NCBI GenBank assembly: GCA_038501625.1
Contig: JAZAYU010000942.1
Span: 1-64,000 of the forward strand
Direction: 5' to 3'
Source: Corbicula japonica
Taxonomy: Eukaryota > Mollusca > Bivalvia > Venerida > Cyrenidae
DNA: 64,000 nt
Both the position numbers and the translations under genes were made by a program. The number at the start of each line of letters is the position of its first letter. Within the stretch, counting starts at the first letter, position 1. This document shows, one piece after another, positions 24,501-32,896 of the stretch. The notes beneath the pieces were generated by a model, which had not been told where the DNA came from, did no database searches, and saw nothing but the letters and a program-made list of their open reading frames with translations.

Positions 24501-27500
24501 CATCTTTTTTTTAAAATAAAAACGATTATGGAAGTAATTTTGCTTACTGAAGGAGGCTACAAAAGCGTGTTACCCATAATAAGTTAAGAGCCCTGGGAAT
24601 CAGACTTGAGCGTCATACGGGGCATAGTCAAATGACGTTTACCCATCCCGCATCAACTTGCGGTTCTACAGGTGCAACCCTAGATACAACTTATTTTTCC
24701 ACCTTAAATAAGAAAAGAGACTGGACTGGTAAGAAATTTATATCGGGGTATAGATTTATATATACGCGCACACACACACAAACAAACACGAGAATGGGTA
24801 GGTAGATTCTAATTGATATTATAATTACATATGAAGTTCTTGTTTCGGTAAAGCCATTTTCGGGCAAAGATATAAATTTTAAGGAACATCCGTGTGTTTG
24901 GGTAAAATATTGGCTTTTGGTTTGATTTTTAACATTTGTCAGCTAGTGTCTTACTTTCACTTATATAAATGCGTATGAGTGTGTTATTCAGATTCTGCAC
25001 CGAACAAAAACATGCTTACCACTTCCACGACAAACATTAAAGGTGTTTAAACATAAAAAATTGGTCATAAAGTACCCATGTAAAGTGCAAAAGCCGCTGT
25101 GAAGAAATATATGATAACATTGATATAAATCTACTTACCAGGTCAAAATATCTCCTGAAATGCACCAAATCACACAATTTTCCGCCATTTTGTTCCGCAG
25201 AGAACATGTCGCTCACTTACTTTTCCGAAAAAACCAAATACGTTGGACCCCCTGTATATTGAGCCGCTAGACATTAGTCGGTTACATTTTTGTGTCACAT
25301 GCGATAGCAGGAATGTTTCACTTTTTAAAAGCGTGTTTAGATAAATTTACGCCGATAAAATCCGGGCTTAATAACATAAGTTGGTATTAAATAGTCGAAA
25401 TAAGAGGTTTTGGAACATTTGATATTTGACAGTAAACTGGGTAAGGATAGTCTGATTAAGGCTCGTTCTATTAAAAACAAAATGAAAACAATGGGTTTGT
25501 TTGGTGTTCACCATATTGATATTAATTTTAGAGGTGTCATCTCTTGAAGTTGGTAAAATCATTTTTCAACTGTGAAATACTGATTTTGAACAGAATTATA
25601 GGTTCTCCTAACTTAATTAAAATACACTGGTCTAGACCAATTGACAGATTGCACAATTAACCCAAGACCCATAATTCTCATTGTTAACAATTTACTTAGT
25701 CGGGAACTTTAGTTCGTTTTGGGCGATAAACACGATTCTCATCGATAACTACCGTATTTTAAACATTCTTTCTTGTACAAGGTAATGCGTTTCTAAATAT
25801 GTTGTTAAACAAATGTTAGTGTTATATAAGAAATAACGCCTTTTCTGTGCGCCTTCCATCGATTAACTCGTATATGTATTAAATATTTTATTTCCGTCCC
25901 GCATCAACAACACCAACGGAAAGAGATCCTGAACCACGTGAAGACACTGACAGCAACGCTTAAAGTAAACAGATCTTTCAAATTTGGAACATGTCATCAC
26001 CCAAATAAAGCAGTATTAATTTATTGATTCAATAACCTTATTTGAATTATTGTTTACAATTTTATTTATCAATGTTCTTATTTGTTTTATTTGATTGTTC
26101 TTTCAGCAGTTGTTTAGCAAGACATCAACCTACCTTCAAGTTGGTAGATTTATTAACAGCACAGTACAATATTCGTTTGAATTGTTAATGATTATATATT
26201 TTATGTGCAAAAGTCTGGTTACAAGGATACTATGTATTTATTGTTTAAAATTGCCGTTTTTAATGAAACTGAAATTACTATTTCTGATATAATAGTTGTT
26301 ATATTTAACATTGCTTAATTGAAAAGTTATCTAATAATGTTAAAGTAACGTCGATTGTTGACGTTAGACCGATTTCAAATTTGACATAATCCAGCGTGAC
26401 AACTCAGGTACTATTCCGTTTAATGGTTCAATGAACGTAACTAACTAAACATTTATACAGCGTTTTTTAATTTTCACCTCTGACGAACGAAGTTATATTA
26501 ACTTCGCATGGTGACAAAATTTTTAATAGAAACAGAAAGTATTGTCAAACATGCATTAAACAGCTGCCGTTTGAATTAACCGTATTAAGACCAAATTGGT
26601 TAAGGCATTGACAAGTGCCATTCCGAGACCAAAGCATCTTGAATTTAATGAGACCAGCTATATCGTGAGGACATAATCAGAGTAATCGAGAACCTCATCA
26701 GGGTGCTGGTCACTAAGCACGAAAAGCGCAGTAGAATATCATGTAAGCAGTTGCAAAAAGCTAAGAGTAATCTGATACAATTATATAAAGTAGCAACAAA
26801 AATGTAAGCCAAACATTACCTGTTAGCTTTTCATCATAACCCATTTCATTTTTTACTCTTTGATACAGGTCATATGTTTCTATCTCCTGTTTCTTTATTT
26901 CGGCATGTCTGGTTATTTCATTGATTTGCTTGCTTGTAAATTCCTCTAGTTCTGTTTTCTTTAAAGAAACGAGTCTGTCAATCTCGGCAACGGAATCTGT
27001 CTGTAGCTGAGAGTAATGATCTACAATGGACTGCAGGTAATGCCGATGTTGTTCACTAAACGTTTCCTTGATATTGTCGTCCAGTACTTCCGTAATGTCA
27101 TTTTCATGAATAGTTAGAGTGTTTGCCTTCAACTGCAAGCAGTGAGAAAATTTGATGTAACAACAAAATATTGCAAATTAATGAAGTTGGTTATCATGGT
27201 TATTGCATCTTAAAGTGAGTCATTATCTAACTTAGGTATCTCGTCAAAACTATGTCGGGGTGACGGTGGATATAGGTCGTATGGTAATATTTTAGGTATT
27301 TTAATTGAATTTATTGTTACTAGACTCTCCATAAACATATTAAATTTTTTGTTTAAACCATTGTGATGGCCATGGCGAATTTTTCTGCGACAGGTAATTT
27401 ATGGACATGCACCGAAACGTAAAAAATCGGGTCAACCATGTATCTCAGTCCAATAGGCTCAATTAAGCAATACATGATTCAAGCAACAGAATTCAGGAGA

Positions 27501-30500
27501 CAAATTCCTAACAACCAATGATATTTCTTTACTATAATTACTTTTAAAGTTTGGGGACAAAATAAAGAATAGTACTAAATGCTTTCTAAGATACTTCACC
27601 CCAACCTTATTCGATAAATTGCAGTTATCACCGTTTAGTTTTTAGGAATGTAATATTTATTTACCCTGTCTTGATCACAAAAGTAGTTTGATAAGACAAA
27701 TGAGTGATTTTAGTAATAACATTTATAAGTTAATACAATGCACGTATTTCGTTTGAAACAGAAAACACCAATAACTAATAACGCGTTTTGTCATATATAA
27801 TTTATACCATACATATATAAAAATTAAAATCACTATCTTATGTTGCCTTGGAAAACAAATTGTAAAACCAAAATCTATTACAGTCACAAATGTTAGACAA
27901 ACACAACTGCAGACGGCAACGAAAGGTGGTAGGCATGAGAAAGAAATTCAGTACACCGCTTTTTTAAACGACGAAACCGTAAATACAACAATTAATCAAT
28001 GGCAAATTTTCCGAACGAATTCAAAGAAATGTATTCATGGTGTTATACAATGTAAACCCCTATTCAACAGTTGTCGATGTAACTGGTACACGAAGAAAAC
28101 ATTAACAAATTGTTGTACTACTCAAAATCGAAACTTCAATGAGCGTTAATATCCTAAAGTGGTAGTTTTAAAGATGGAAAATTATTTTCCTGTAATTTTG
28201 TGCGTTGTAAATTTGTTTGACGCAAAAGTAAGTAATTGTCATTCGGCGATCAATTTGATCACGGGCATTCTTGATAAATCATGTTAAATCAATTGAAATC
28301 TAAAAGCAGTTTGAATGTTGAGAAGTGCTCTGTCAACACTTGAGAAAGTATTTAGGGCGAACATTGCAATAAATAACTGGCTTTACTAAATTTTTTACCC
28401 AGCAATTCAACAACAAATAAAGCTTTTTACTTTGTTATCAATAACCTTCGTATTATGCCACAAATAAGTACAGGTACAATGTTAATTGCATTAAACTTTG
28501 TATAAATCCAAATCACAGTTATATTATGAAAAGAGTTTTGAATTTGAAAATAGAAGTTACATGTTATTTACCTGTTTAAGTTTCTCAACAGCTATCTTTG
28601 CAGTCGGGTCGTTTGCTAAGCTGACAGGGTCGCACAGTAGGTTTAAAAGGTCGTCAATACAGCTGCGCAGATCGCTGTCAGATAATAAGTGATCCGCCGA
28701 ATGTCGTATTGTCCGCCCGACTTTTCGAGCCTGTGAGAAAATAATTTCAAAAATATTATAAGATAAAGCTTTAAATATAAACATGATTTTTACTTATTAA
28801 TTGGAGAATATAGAAGGGTTGGAAACTTGTACGCTCACATATAAACAAGAACTATCTTTAAAAAGGTAGACGGCGTTGATGGAAAAGATTTATATATACA
28901 TGTATATATGAAAGAAAGAAATAGAGAGGCGTAGCAGACACAGTTTACTTATTTTATTTTACTTGTTATAGCTGTTGACGAACCCTCCCAGCCTTCTTAA
29001 TATGATCTGAGATTAAGCGACCGAATCATGACAACTCATAAATTTATTGAAAATGTCTTTCAAAAAAATGTTGAAGCTGTTGCAACAATTTCATACGGCG
29101 ATAATAAGTCGATTAAAAAGTGAAATATGCATATCAGGAATTGCCACATTCAGAAAAAACAGCCTCCCCACAGTCAGAAGAAGAGCGAGAGAGAGCATGG
29201 TTAAGAAAATGTTCAGTTTCAAAAAGGACACCACAAAGAATTAACAAAAATGAGAACCCGAGGGGTTACCGCCTTGGAACAGTCAATGGCAAATCAAATT
29301 GCCATAGGGGTTAAAACCAGAAGCATTGCCTTACATAAAGCCTTGATCTACAGTTATTCAGTTTCAATAAAATACCTCTTGTAGAGTTAGAACTCAAGAT
29401 GAATAAATGTCTTTGAAAATGGATAAATATGAATAATAACGGCTTGTTGCCAGAGCGAAATCTACCAACTTTTACGTAAATTAACTTTTACGTAAAAGAG
29501 TGTTCCTCCTGAGTATTGAACCCGGGGCCCTCCGCTTGCGAGGCGAGAGAGTTAGCCACTACACTACAGAGATATTGACCTTCGCCCTTGAAATTAACAA
29601 TCAGTATCAAAGGAACTAGAAAGGAACCAGTAAGTATGCACTTTTCTTTCGTTTAACACTTTATATTGTACGCAATATACGCAAATTTTTACCTGACACC
29701 CAAGAATATTCCATATATAGAGGATACAACATGAGTGATCATTTTATACTGAAATTATTAAACGAGTCATCTAAATCGATATAAAACGAGGCTTTTGCCG
29801 AGTTTTATATCGATTTAGATGACGAGTTTAATAATTTCAGTATAAAAAGAACACGAATGATGTATTCTATTTATCACATACCCTGAAAAAACAAGCAAAA
29901 TTCATGAATTGTTCCTTTCTATCGCCTAGTAGAGCGAAATCAAAACGTGTGTAATTCGGTCGTATCGGGTGATACATAAGCTAGTCCCTAAAGAATTCAT
30001 CCTACCGTTTAACCATTTGCCAAAATAAGTAAATATAAAAAATAAAATTAACTGCGCTAGAGTCTAGACATTAAAATAACCTACCAGTTATAGGCTTCTG
30101 AAGTTTTGTTTTATTAAATAAATCGATCTACTGTATGGTATGACGTCATTTATGTAAACAAAGCGGCATATGACAACATTGAAATTTGCTGGATATAAAC
30201 TCATAATTTGAATTGAAAATGTGGTTCTGGTGTTTTTATTTTGTTTCTGGGATGTTGTAAGATCACACCGACGATGTTCTGAAAACGATGTCAGCGTCTG
30301 GGTCATTTTGTTTTCGATTTAAACGAAATGAAAATGGCTTTGTTGCTGTTGTTGAATTTCATCATGGACTTTCCTATTGCTATCTTACGGAGTATACAAG
30401 TGTCAGAAAGTTATATTTTCCGTGGATATTATCAATATAAGGGATGCTTAACTTCCTTATAGAAGTTGATTGCTTGCCTGAAGTGGTCAGGTTTCAAAAG

Positions 30501-32105
30501 TAAGTCACTTTCATAATTTTTTTTTGATCGCTGATAACGCGGATGAATAGTGATTCGGCCGCGATATATAACTAGTTATATATCGAAAATATATAACGGG
30601 TGTTATTACACTCCCACACCGGAAGGTATGTGATAAAAAATTGTATTTAAGCCATCAATGTTGACTTAACTGGTTATTTAAATCGTAAATATTTTTTCTC
30701 CAATACAATTATCGCTTTTAAAAACGAAAATGCTCGAACATGTAAGTGTCAGGTAAATACTGACACCAAATATAAAAATCGTTACGGTAATCGTAAACTA
30801 CACCCTCTAAAAACCAATCGAAATAATCTATTTGATTTTCCTGCTGCATAATAATAAAAATCCCACTAGATACCTCTCCACCCTGCTGGACGGCTCTCTG
30901 GTGTAAAAAGCTACCAATCGAAATAGTTTATTTCATTTTCCCGCTGCATAATAATAGCATACGAGTATTATTAACAACATTTCATTCGTCGAAAAATTAG
31001 GTCAAAAGTGAGCTTAGACAGCTTACGCCGAAAAATGCAAATATAATAAACGCTCTACAAATAGATAAGTTGGACACATGTTAGAAGCCTCATTAGCAAT
31101 AAACAAGACAAGCTATATAACTCTTGCGTGCTCGGTTGGATCTAGTATTTCATGAACAGTCATAAAAATGTATATTACTTCCCATCCTTTCTTGCCCCGG
31201 ACTGAGCTTTATAGAAGTAAACAGTACACATTTGATCCAACTCTTGTATTGTAATATGACATATGATCCTAAACATAAAATTACAGTAGTGTTTACAAAC
31301 TTGACTACCGTCACGGAAAATATGTATTTGTTAATCACAAATTGCTTTTGACATAGAGAGTTGATCTTATTCGAATTGAAACATATCCTTTTACACATTT
31401 TTAGCAAATGGTCAAGTGATACAAGGTTTAAATTTGGTTGTAGGCCTATAGTAGAAGTATTGAAAGCGTCAGCGAAACTCTGGCTTTTTTTTGAAGTTTT
31501 CTCTTTCGAATTGTATTATGTTCCACAATTGTTAAAAAAACGATTTAAAATAATACCTTGGTGCAGATATTAGGTTCGATTGATAAATTGTCTTGAATCT
31601 TCGTCTGAAATGACTTGTTATTAATGATGATTGCCAGGACCCCGTTAAAGTCGGTCTCTGCCAGAGACGATTTGTCAGCATATCCATCGGGTGGCATATA
31701 GCATTTAGCCACCACGTAGGGATCTTTGCACCATTTCTGAAGGTTAGAGTTCTTCCATGAAGGTCCTCGAAATCTATGTAATTGGCAAATACCTTCCATT
31801 ATAACATCACAAACATTGCGAGAACATGGTTTAACATTTCCAGACGAAGATTGTCCGGGCGTGGTCACGGTATGTTTGTGCTGTGGATTTCTAGTACATT
31901 TTGGTAAGCTGTCTATTGTACATGAACATTTGTTTAGCATATTACCTGATGGTCCAATACTTTGTAATAAAATGCTATGGCACTTATTGATCTCTGTGTT
32001 AACAAAATCAGTCAACCCTTCCTTAGCAAATAACACCGCCAACGCTCCTTTCAACCAGTTATGAAAGTCTTTTTGTGTCAAAGTAGAAGTTAACGATGTC
32101 GCCAT
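6246..32105 (-). CDS. Multi-exon HEPN (CXorf38-like)-coil-NACHT-giant LRR gene, possible C2H2 tail (whole gene)
   Basis: Five putative coding exons read from high to low coordinate: 31557-32105, 28572-28730, 26820-27132, 9082-18886, 6246-6534. Every junction has GT/AG ends and compatible phase (0, 0, 1, 2), so the joined ORF is 11,115 bases and 3,704 residues. Introns are 2,826, 1,439, 7,933 and 2,547 bp. Domain order is a CXorf38-like HEPN region, a charged helical linker, a NACHT NTPase, an NLR-type helical segment, a very long LRR array, then optionally two C2H2 fingers. In STAND/NLR proteins the repeats sense, NACHT oligomerises and the N-terminal domain acts, so a cytosolic immune sensor is the best guess; this is inference. 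Exons 1-4 are well supported by phase and domains. Exon 5 is less certain, and if it is not used the protein ends at the TAA at 9078-9080. No transcript evidence is available here. Confidence 0.72.
6648..6826. mobile_element. Short MITE, family R3 (degenerate copy)
   Basis: The ends are imperfect inverted repeats (GCGCGTCAAGGGAAAAGG on the left, the reverse complement of GCACGCCACTGAAAATG on the right). It matches the reverse complement of the element at 62969-63223, including the internal block GACGTCAATTCTTGAAAT. It lies just upstream of the zinc-finger exon, in the putative last intron. Confidence 0.55.
6853..7226 (-). repeat. Interspersed repeat family R1, copy b (longest copy)
   Basis: Reverse complement of 148-362, with an additional central block (about 6935-7125) that includes GCAACCCAGTAATTAC and a GGTGAACATGGAA / TTCCATGTTCAGC inverted pair. 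It is located in the putative last intron of the NACHT gene. No coding capacity was recognised. Confidence 0.75.
7392..8130. mobile_element. Tigger/pogo-like non-autonomous DNA transposon (739 bp)
   Basis: The left end CTGTCCAACTTCTTTAATTC and the right end (reverse complement CAGTCGAACATCGATAATTC) form inverted termini of about 24 bp, flanked on both sides by TA (7390-7391 and 8131-8132), the target duplication used by Tc1/mariner-Tigger elements. Internal sub-terminal TTCGAAC motifs repeat near both ends. There is no transposase ORF, so this is a MITE or a deletion derivative. Confidence 0.7.
8131..9081 (-). other. Remainder of putative last intron
   Basis: AT-rich and without recognisable genes. 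It starts (at 9081, reading leftwards) with the strong donor GTAAGT. The short ORFs on both strands have no domain signal. Confidence 0.4.
9082..9600 (-). other. C-terminal cap of the LRR array (longer, different repeats)
   Basis: The last 170 or so residues abandon the 21-residue pattern. Three units of about 30 residues share S-x2-[AT]-W-[KR]-x-L-L/F-F (ISDSAWKDLF, LSETAWRLLF, IPASTWRKLL) followed by L-x-L-x-L stretches, like the C-terminal LRRs of NLRs. The end, GGLRSSGTQ, is low-complexity and reads directly into the stop or donor. Confidence 0.6.
9082..18886 (-). CDS. NACHT NTPase plus giant leucine-rich repeat array, single 9.8-kb exon
   Basis: The exon opens at acceptor TTTTCAACAG (18887-18896) in phase 1 and stays open for 3,268 codons. 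Residue numbers here count from an upstream in-frame Met at 18920, 34 bases outside the exon. A linker with LLDFYVRPPI (42-50) leads into the NACHT domain: Walker A ADAGLGKT (104-111), Walker B CLLILDGLDEW (196-206), sensor TTTR (223-226) and the helical-domain motif FQHKSIQEFFSAFY (429-442). From about residue 605 to 3,100 come leucine-rich repeats of two kinds: compact 21-residue units (LxxLxLxxIPLxxLDLSxxx) and composite units of about 95-101 residues with a conserved C-x-D/E-H motif. The C-terminus has three longer LRR-like units (ISDSAWKDLFLS type). The frame ends at AAG TAA, overlapping donor GTAAGT. It is much larger than typical animal NLRs (about 1,000 residues). It was kept intact inside a repeat-laden locus, which argues against a pseudogene. 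Confidence 0.88.
11640..12550 (-). repeat. Three nearly identical 303-bp (101-residue) LRR composite units
   Basis: On the plus strand the block ...GCACTCTATTCC...AATATAAGTTC recurs with GCACT at 11844, 12147 and 12450, exactly 303 bp apart, and the surrounding sequence is clearly more alike than between other composite units. This fits a recent unequal crossover or gene conversion inside the array. Confidence 0.85.
12600..13460 (-). repeat. Indel-free run of compact 63-bp LRR units
   Basis: On the plus strand GAGAGGTATC recurs at 12855, 12981, 13044, 13296 and 13422, all separated by multiples of 63 bp. This gives about 13 uninterrupted 21-residue units of the LxxLxLxxIPLxxLDLS type between composite blocks. 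Confidence 0.85.
17931..18635 (-). other. NACHT NTPase domain
   Basis: Walker A lies at about 18588-18611 (ADAGLGKT; Ala replaces the first Gly of GxxGxGKT), Walker B LLILDGLDEW at about 18303-18332 and TTTR at about 18243-18254. NPYIKLHLICLW further along resembles the conserved Pro-containing segment of NACHT proteins. All nucleotide-binding residues expected for activity seem to be present. Confidence 0.9.
18887..20364 (-). other. First part of intron 3 (NACHT gene)
   Basis: The 7.9-kb intron 18887-26819 begins here on the plus coordinate scale. No gene was recognised in this part. A plus-strand CCAATGG (19791) and a short ATG-initiated ORF ending at a GT (19830-19854) could be the start of a small nested gene, but support is too thin to call. 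Confidence 0.35.
20456..20527 (+). other. Exon-like block, first copy (YVLVGSKWTCRDGCDSS)
   Basis: A strong acceptor tract (CCTTTTCTGTTTCAG) precedes 72 bases with coding potential YVLVGSKWTCRDGCDSS..., ended by AGAAA|GTGAGT, a good donor. It is duplicated at 21246. It is on the plus strand inside intron 3 of the minus-strand gene. The family is not recognised; the two Cys could belong to a small metal- or disulfide-bearing motif. It could be part of a nested gene or an exonised repeat. Confidence 0.35.
21246..21390 (+). other. Exon-like block, second copy, terminal form with stop
   Basis: It has the same acceptor (CCCTTTCTGTTTCAG) and nearly the same first 60 bases as the block at 20456 (YVLVGSKWACRDGCDSS), but no donor follows. 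The frame continues through a Ser/Leu-rich tail to TAA at 21388. The upstream flank is also duplicated (TTTTGCCTCGTCGGC at 20371 and 21098), so the duplicated segment spans about 790 bp. It may be an alternative last exon of the same unknown transcript. Confidence 0.35.
21391..23143. other. Intron 3 sequence without recognised features
   Basis: AT-rich, with no convincing ORF or repeat. The region around 22320-22440 is locally more GC-rich. Confidence 0.35.
23144..25254. mobile_element. 2.1-kb terminal-inverted-repeat DNA element, TATAT target duplication
   Basis: It starts CAGGGGGTCCAACGTATTTG and ends with the exact reverse complement. Both ends are flanked by TATAT (23139-23143 and 25255-25259). 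The inverted arms are long: about 23144-23290 pairs with 25110-25254, and after about 200 unpaired bases on the left 23520-23680 pairs with 24960-25100. The centre has degenerate CGACCACCCCGCTATT-type motifs (23815-24015) and a nested hairpin MITE. There is no transposase ORF. Termini beginning CAGGG resemble hAT elements, but the 5-bp duplication does not fit hAT's usual 8 bp, so the superfamily is left open. Confidence 0.75.
24225..24378. mobile_element. Nested 154-bp hairpin MITE
   Basis: The terminal inverted repeat AAGTATCTTGCATG / CATGCAAGATACTT encloses a second inverted pair: AAAAATCTGTCACC...GTTCCCGC facing its complement. The whole element folds into one long imperfect hairpin. The short ORFs on both strands here are consequences of the palindrome. 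Confidence 0.75.
25255..26819 (-). other. Intron 3, part nearest exon 3
   Basis: AT-rich with no recognised gene. It ends at 26819 with donor GTAATG (minus strand). Confidence 0.4.
26820..27132 (-). CDS. NACHT gene exon 3: charged helical (coiled-coil) linker
   Basis: The acceptor TGCTTGCAG (27133-27141) and donor ACAG|GTAATG (26819) bound 313 bases, entering in phase 0 and leaving in phase 1. The 104 residues are rich in Glu, Lys, Gln and Ile with heptad-like hydrophobic spacing (HRHYLQSIVDHYSQLQ, then SKQINEITRHAEIKKQEIE), which suggests a long helix or coiled coil between the HEPN region and NACHT. The final G joins CT of exon 4 to give Ala (EKLT|ALKEDLITYY). Confidence 0.75.
27133..28571 (-). 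other. Intron 2 of the NACHT gene
   Basis: 1,439 bp of AT-rich sequence; donor GTAAAT at 28566-28571 (minus strand). No repeat or gene was recognised inside. Confidence 0.6.
28572..28730 (-). CDS. NACHT gene exon 2: second half of the CXorf38-like HEPN module
   Basis: Acceptor TTTTCTCACAG (28731-28741) and donor CAG|GTAAAT bound 159 bases, 53 codons, phase 0 at both ends. It encodes ARKVGRTIRHSADHLLSDSD... with LRSCIDDLLNLL. In CXorf38-like and DZIP3-type HEPN proteins this segment holds the R-x4-H motif followed by Ser and acidic residues. Here the visible form is R-T-I-R-H (R-x3-H), so the catalytic spacing may be altered. The identity as a HEPN segment rests on family knowledge plus its position after exon 1. 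Confidence 0.75.
28731..29227 (-). other. Intron 1, lower part
   Basis: No features were recognised apart from AT-rich sequence. Intron 1 spans 28731-31556. Confidence 0.5.
29228..29328 (-). repeat. Fragment of interspersed repeat R2
   Basis: The reverse complement matches the R2 segment around 45395-45495, with landmarks GGGGTTACCGCCTTGGAACAG and ATTGCCATAGGGGTT. The short plus-strand ORFs overlapping it are not genes. Confidence 0.6.
29515..29578 (-). other. tRNA-like sequence (SINE head or tRNA pseudogene)
   Basis: On the minus strand the sequence has an A-box-like TAGTGTAGTGGCTAA and a B-box-like CGGGTTCAATACTC, with a clover-leaf-like middle (loop CTCGCAA). Stems are imperfect and no clear acceptor stem closes, so it is more likely a tRNA-derived SINE fragment than a working tRNA. 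It lies in intron 1 of the NACHT gene. Confidence 0.5.
29718..30632 (+). mobile_element. 0.9-kb hairpin-ended element, copy 1 (family R7)
   Basis: It is homologous over its whole length, in inverse orientation, to 48382-49310. It begins TAGAGGATACAACATGAG, has an almost perfect hairpin with arms of about 50 bp at 29742-29847 (loop at GGCTTTTGCC), and ends CACACCGGAAGGTATGTG. TTTATCACATACC right after the hairpin and GGTATGTGATAAA at the far end form a second inverted pair. An ATATATAACTAGTTATATAT palindrome lies near 30566. There is no transposase ORF. Confidence 0.8.
30633..31556 (-). other. Intron 1, part nearest exon 1
   Basis: AT-rich; it holds a short direct repeat (ACCAATCGAAATAATCTATTT near 30815 and ACCAATCGAAATAGTTTATTT near 30913). 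It ends at donor AAG|GTATTA (31551-31556). Confidence 0.5.
31557..32105 (-). CDS. NACHT gene exon 1: CXorf38-like N-terminal domain
   Basis: The ATG at 32103-32105 opens 183 codons ending in phase 0 at AAG|GTATTA. Family-like features of the vertebrate CXorf38 group are visible: an early NWLKGALAVL helix (16-25), FVNTEINKCHSILLQSI (34-50), a cysteine cluster (60, 62, 70, 94, 99, 107), W125 and the signature VVAKCYMPPDGYADK (131-145) followed by a D-x-N-x-x-L-x-I-I-I-N segment. The human protein is poorly characterised; its C-terminal part resembles HEPN helices. The Cys cluster could bind metal. The start is the first Met of the open frame; whether a non-coding exon lies upstream is uncertain. 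Confidence 0.78.
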
Positions 32106-32365
32106 TGTTAAAACTTAGATGTAAGTTAATACATTAAGTTTGCAGTTAATCGTGTTTATATGCAGTGTATAGGTTTTACTGCATACTTTTCGTTCACATT
32201 TCTCAGGTTTAAGAACGAAATGTAAATAAGCTGCTGTTAAAAATCCCATTTCCCTTTATCCTAACAGCAGTAGGCATAATATCTTTCAAATGAATAAGGT
32301 CGATCGTTTAGTAGAGTGTTATCTCGTCTATAATAATATTGTGTTAACTAAATTAGACACCAAAC
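32106..32365 (-). other. Candidate 5' UTR part of exon 1
   Basis: On the minus strand TTTTCCTTTCAG ends at 32366, a strong acceptor about 260 bases before the ATG. If used, exon 1 runs 31557-32365 and a non-coding first exon lies further upstream. No TATA-type promoter was identified. Confidence 0.4.
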
Positions 32366-32809
32366 CTGAAAGGAAAAGAAAACGTTAAGCCAGTTAATCA
32401 AATCCTTCTATTGCATGTAAGCGAAAAATGTTAAATCTGAATTTATGTGTATTAAGAAATGCAGATTTCCTGATTAACTCTTCGTAGACTTTATTAACAT
32501 ACAACACAAACTCTAACTTTCACTCCCAGCTAGAGGCACTATCATTTTAAAATTATTATCAAAACTAAATTTGGCAAATCGTTCAGATCGCACTTACGTA
32601 TAAAAAGCGAATGCATTCTATACATTATTATGATACGTAATGAAAACCTAAATTTCTCTATATATTGTATGTCATTGACAATAGTTGAATTATTTTGCTA
32701 TATGTATAAGCTGAATATATTTTATGCATATACAAAATCAGTGTGTTTACCTAAATAACCCAAAGCTGAATGACAGCCCTGAGATATACGATACGAATCT
32801 TTCGTGCGA

Positions 32810-32814
<5 letters not shown>
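32366..32814. other. Non-coding sequence upstream of the NACHT gene
   Basis: No gene or repeat was recognised. Confidence 0.4.

Positions 32815-32893
<79 letters not shown>
32815..32893 (+). repeat. (GA)n microsatellite, about 79 bp
   Basis: Uninterrupted GA dinucleotides. A minus-strand ORF with a poly Ser-Leu run is only this repeat translated. Confidence 0.97.

Positions 32894-32896
<3 letters not shown>

Noticed and set aside
24115..24587. Overlapping ORFs on both strands in the 2.1-kb element
   Set aside because: They arise from the nested palindrome and show no transposase motif.
29515..29578. Possible functional tRNA
   Set aside because: A- and B-box-like sequences exist, but the anticodon stem is mismatched and no acceptor stem closes; a SINE relic is more likely.
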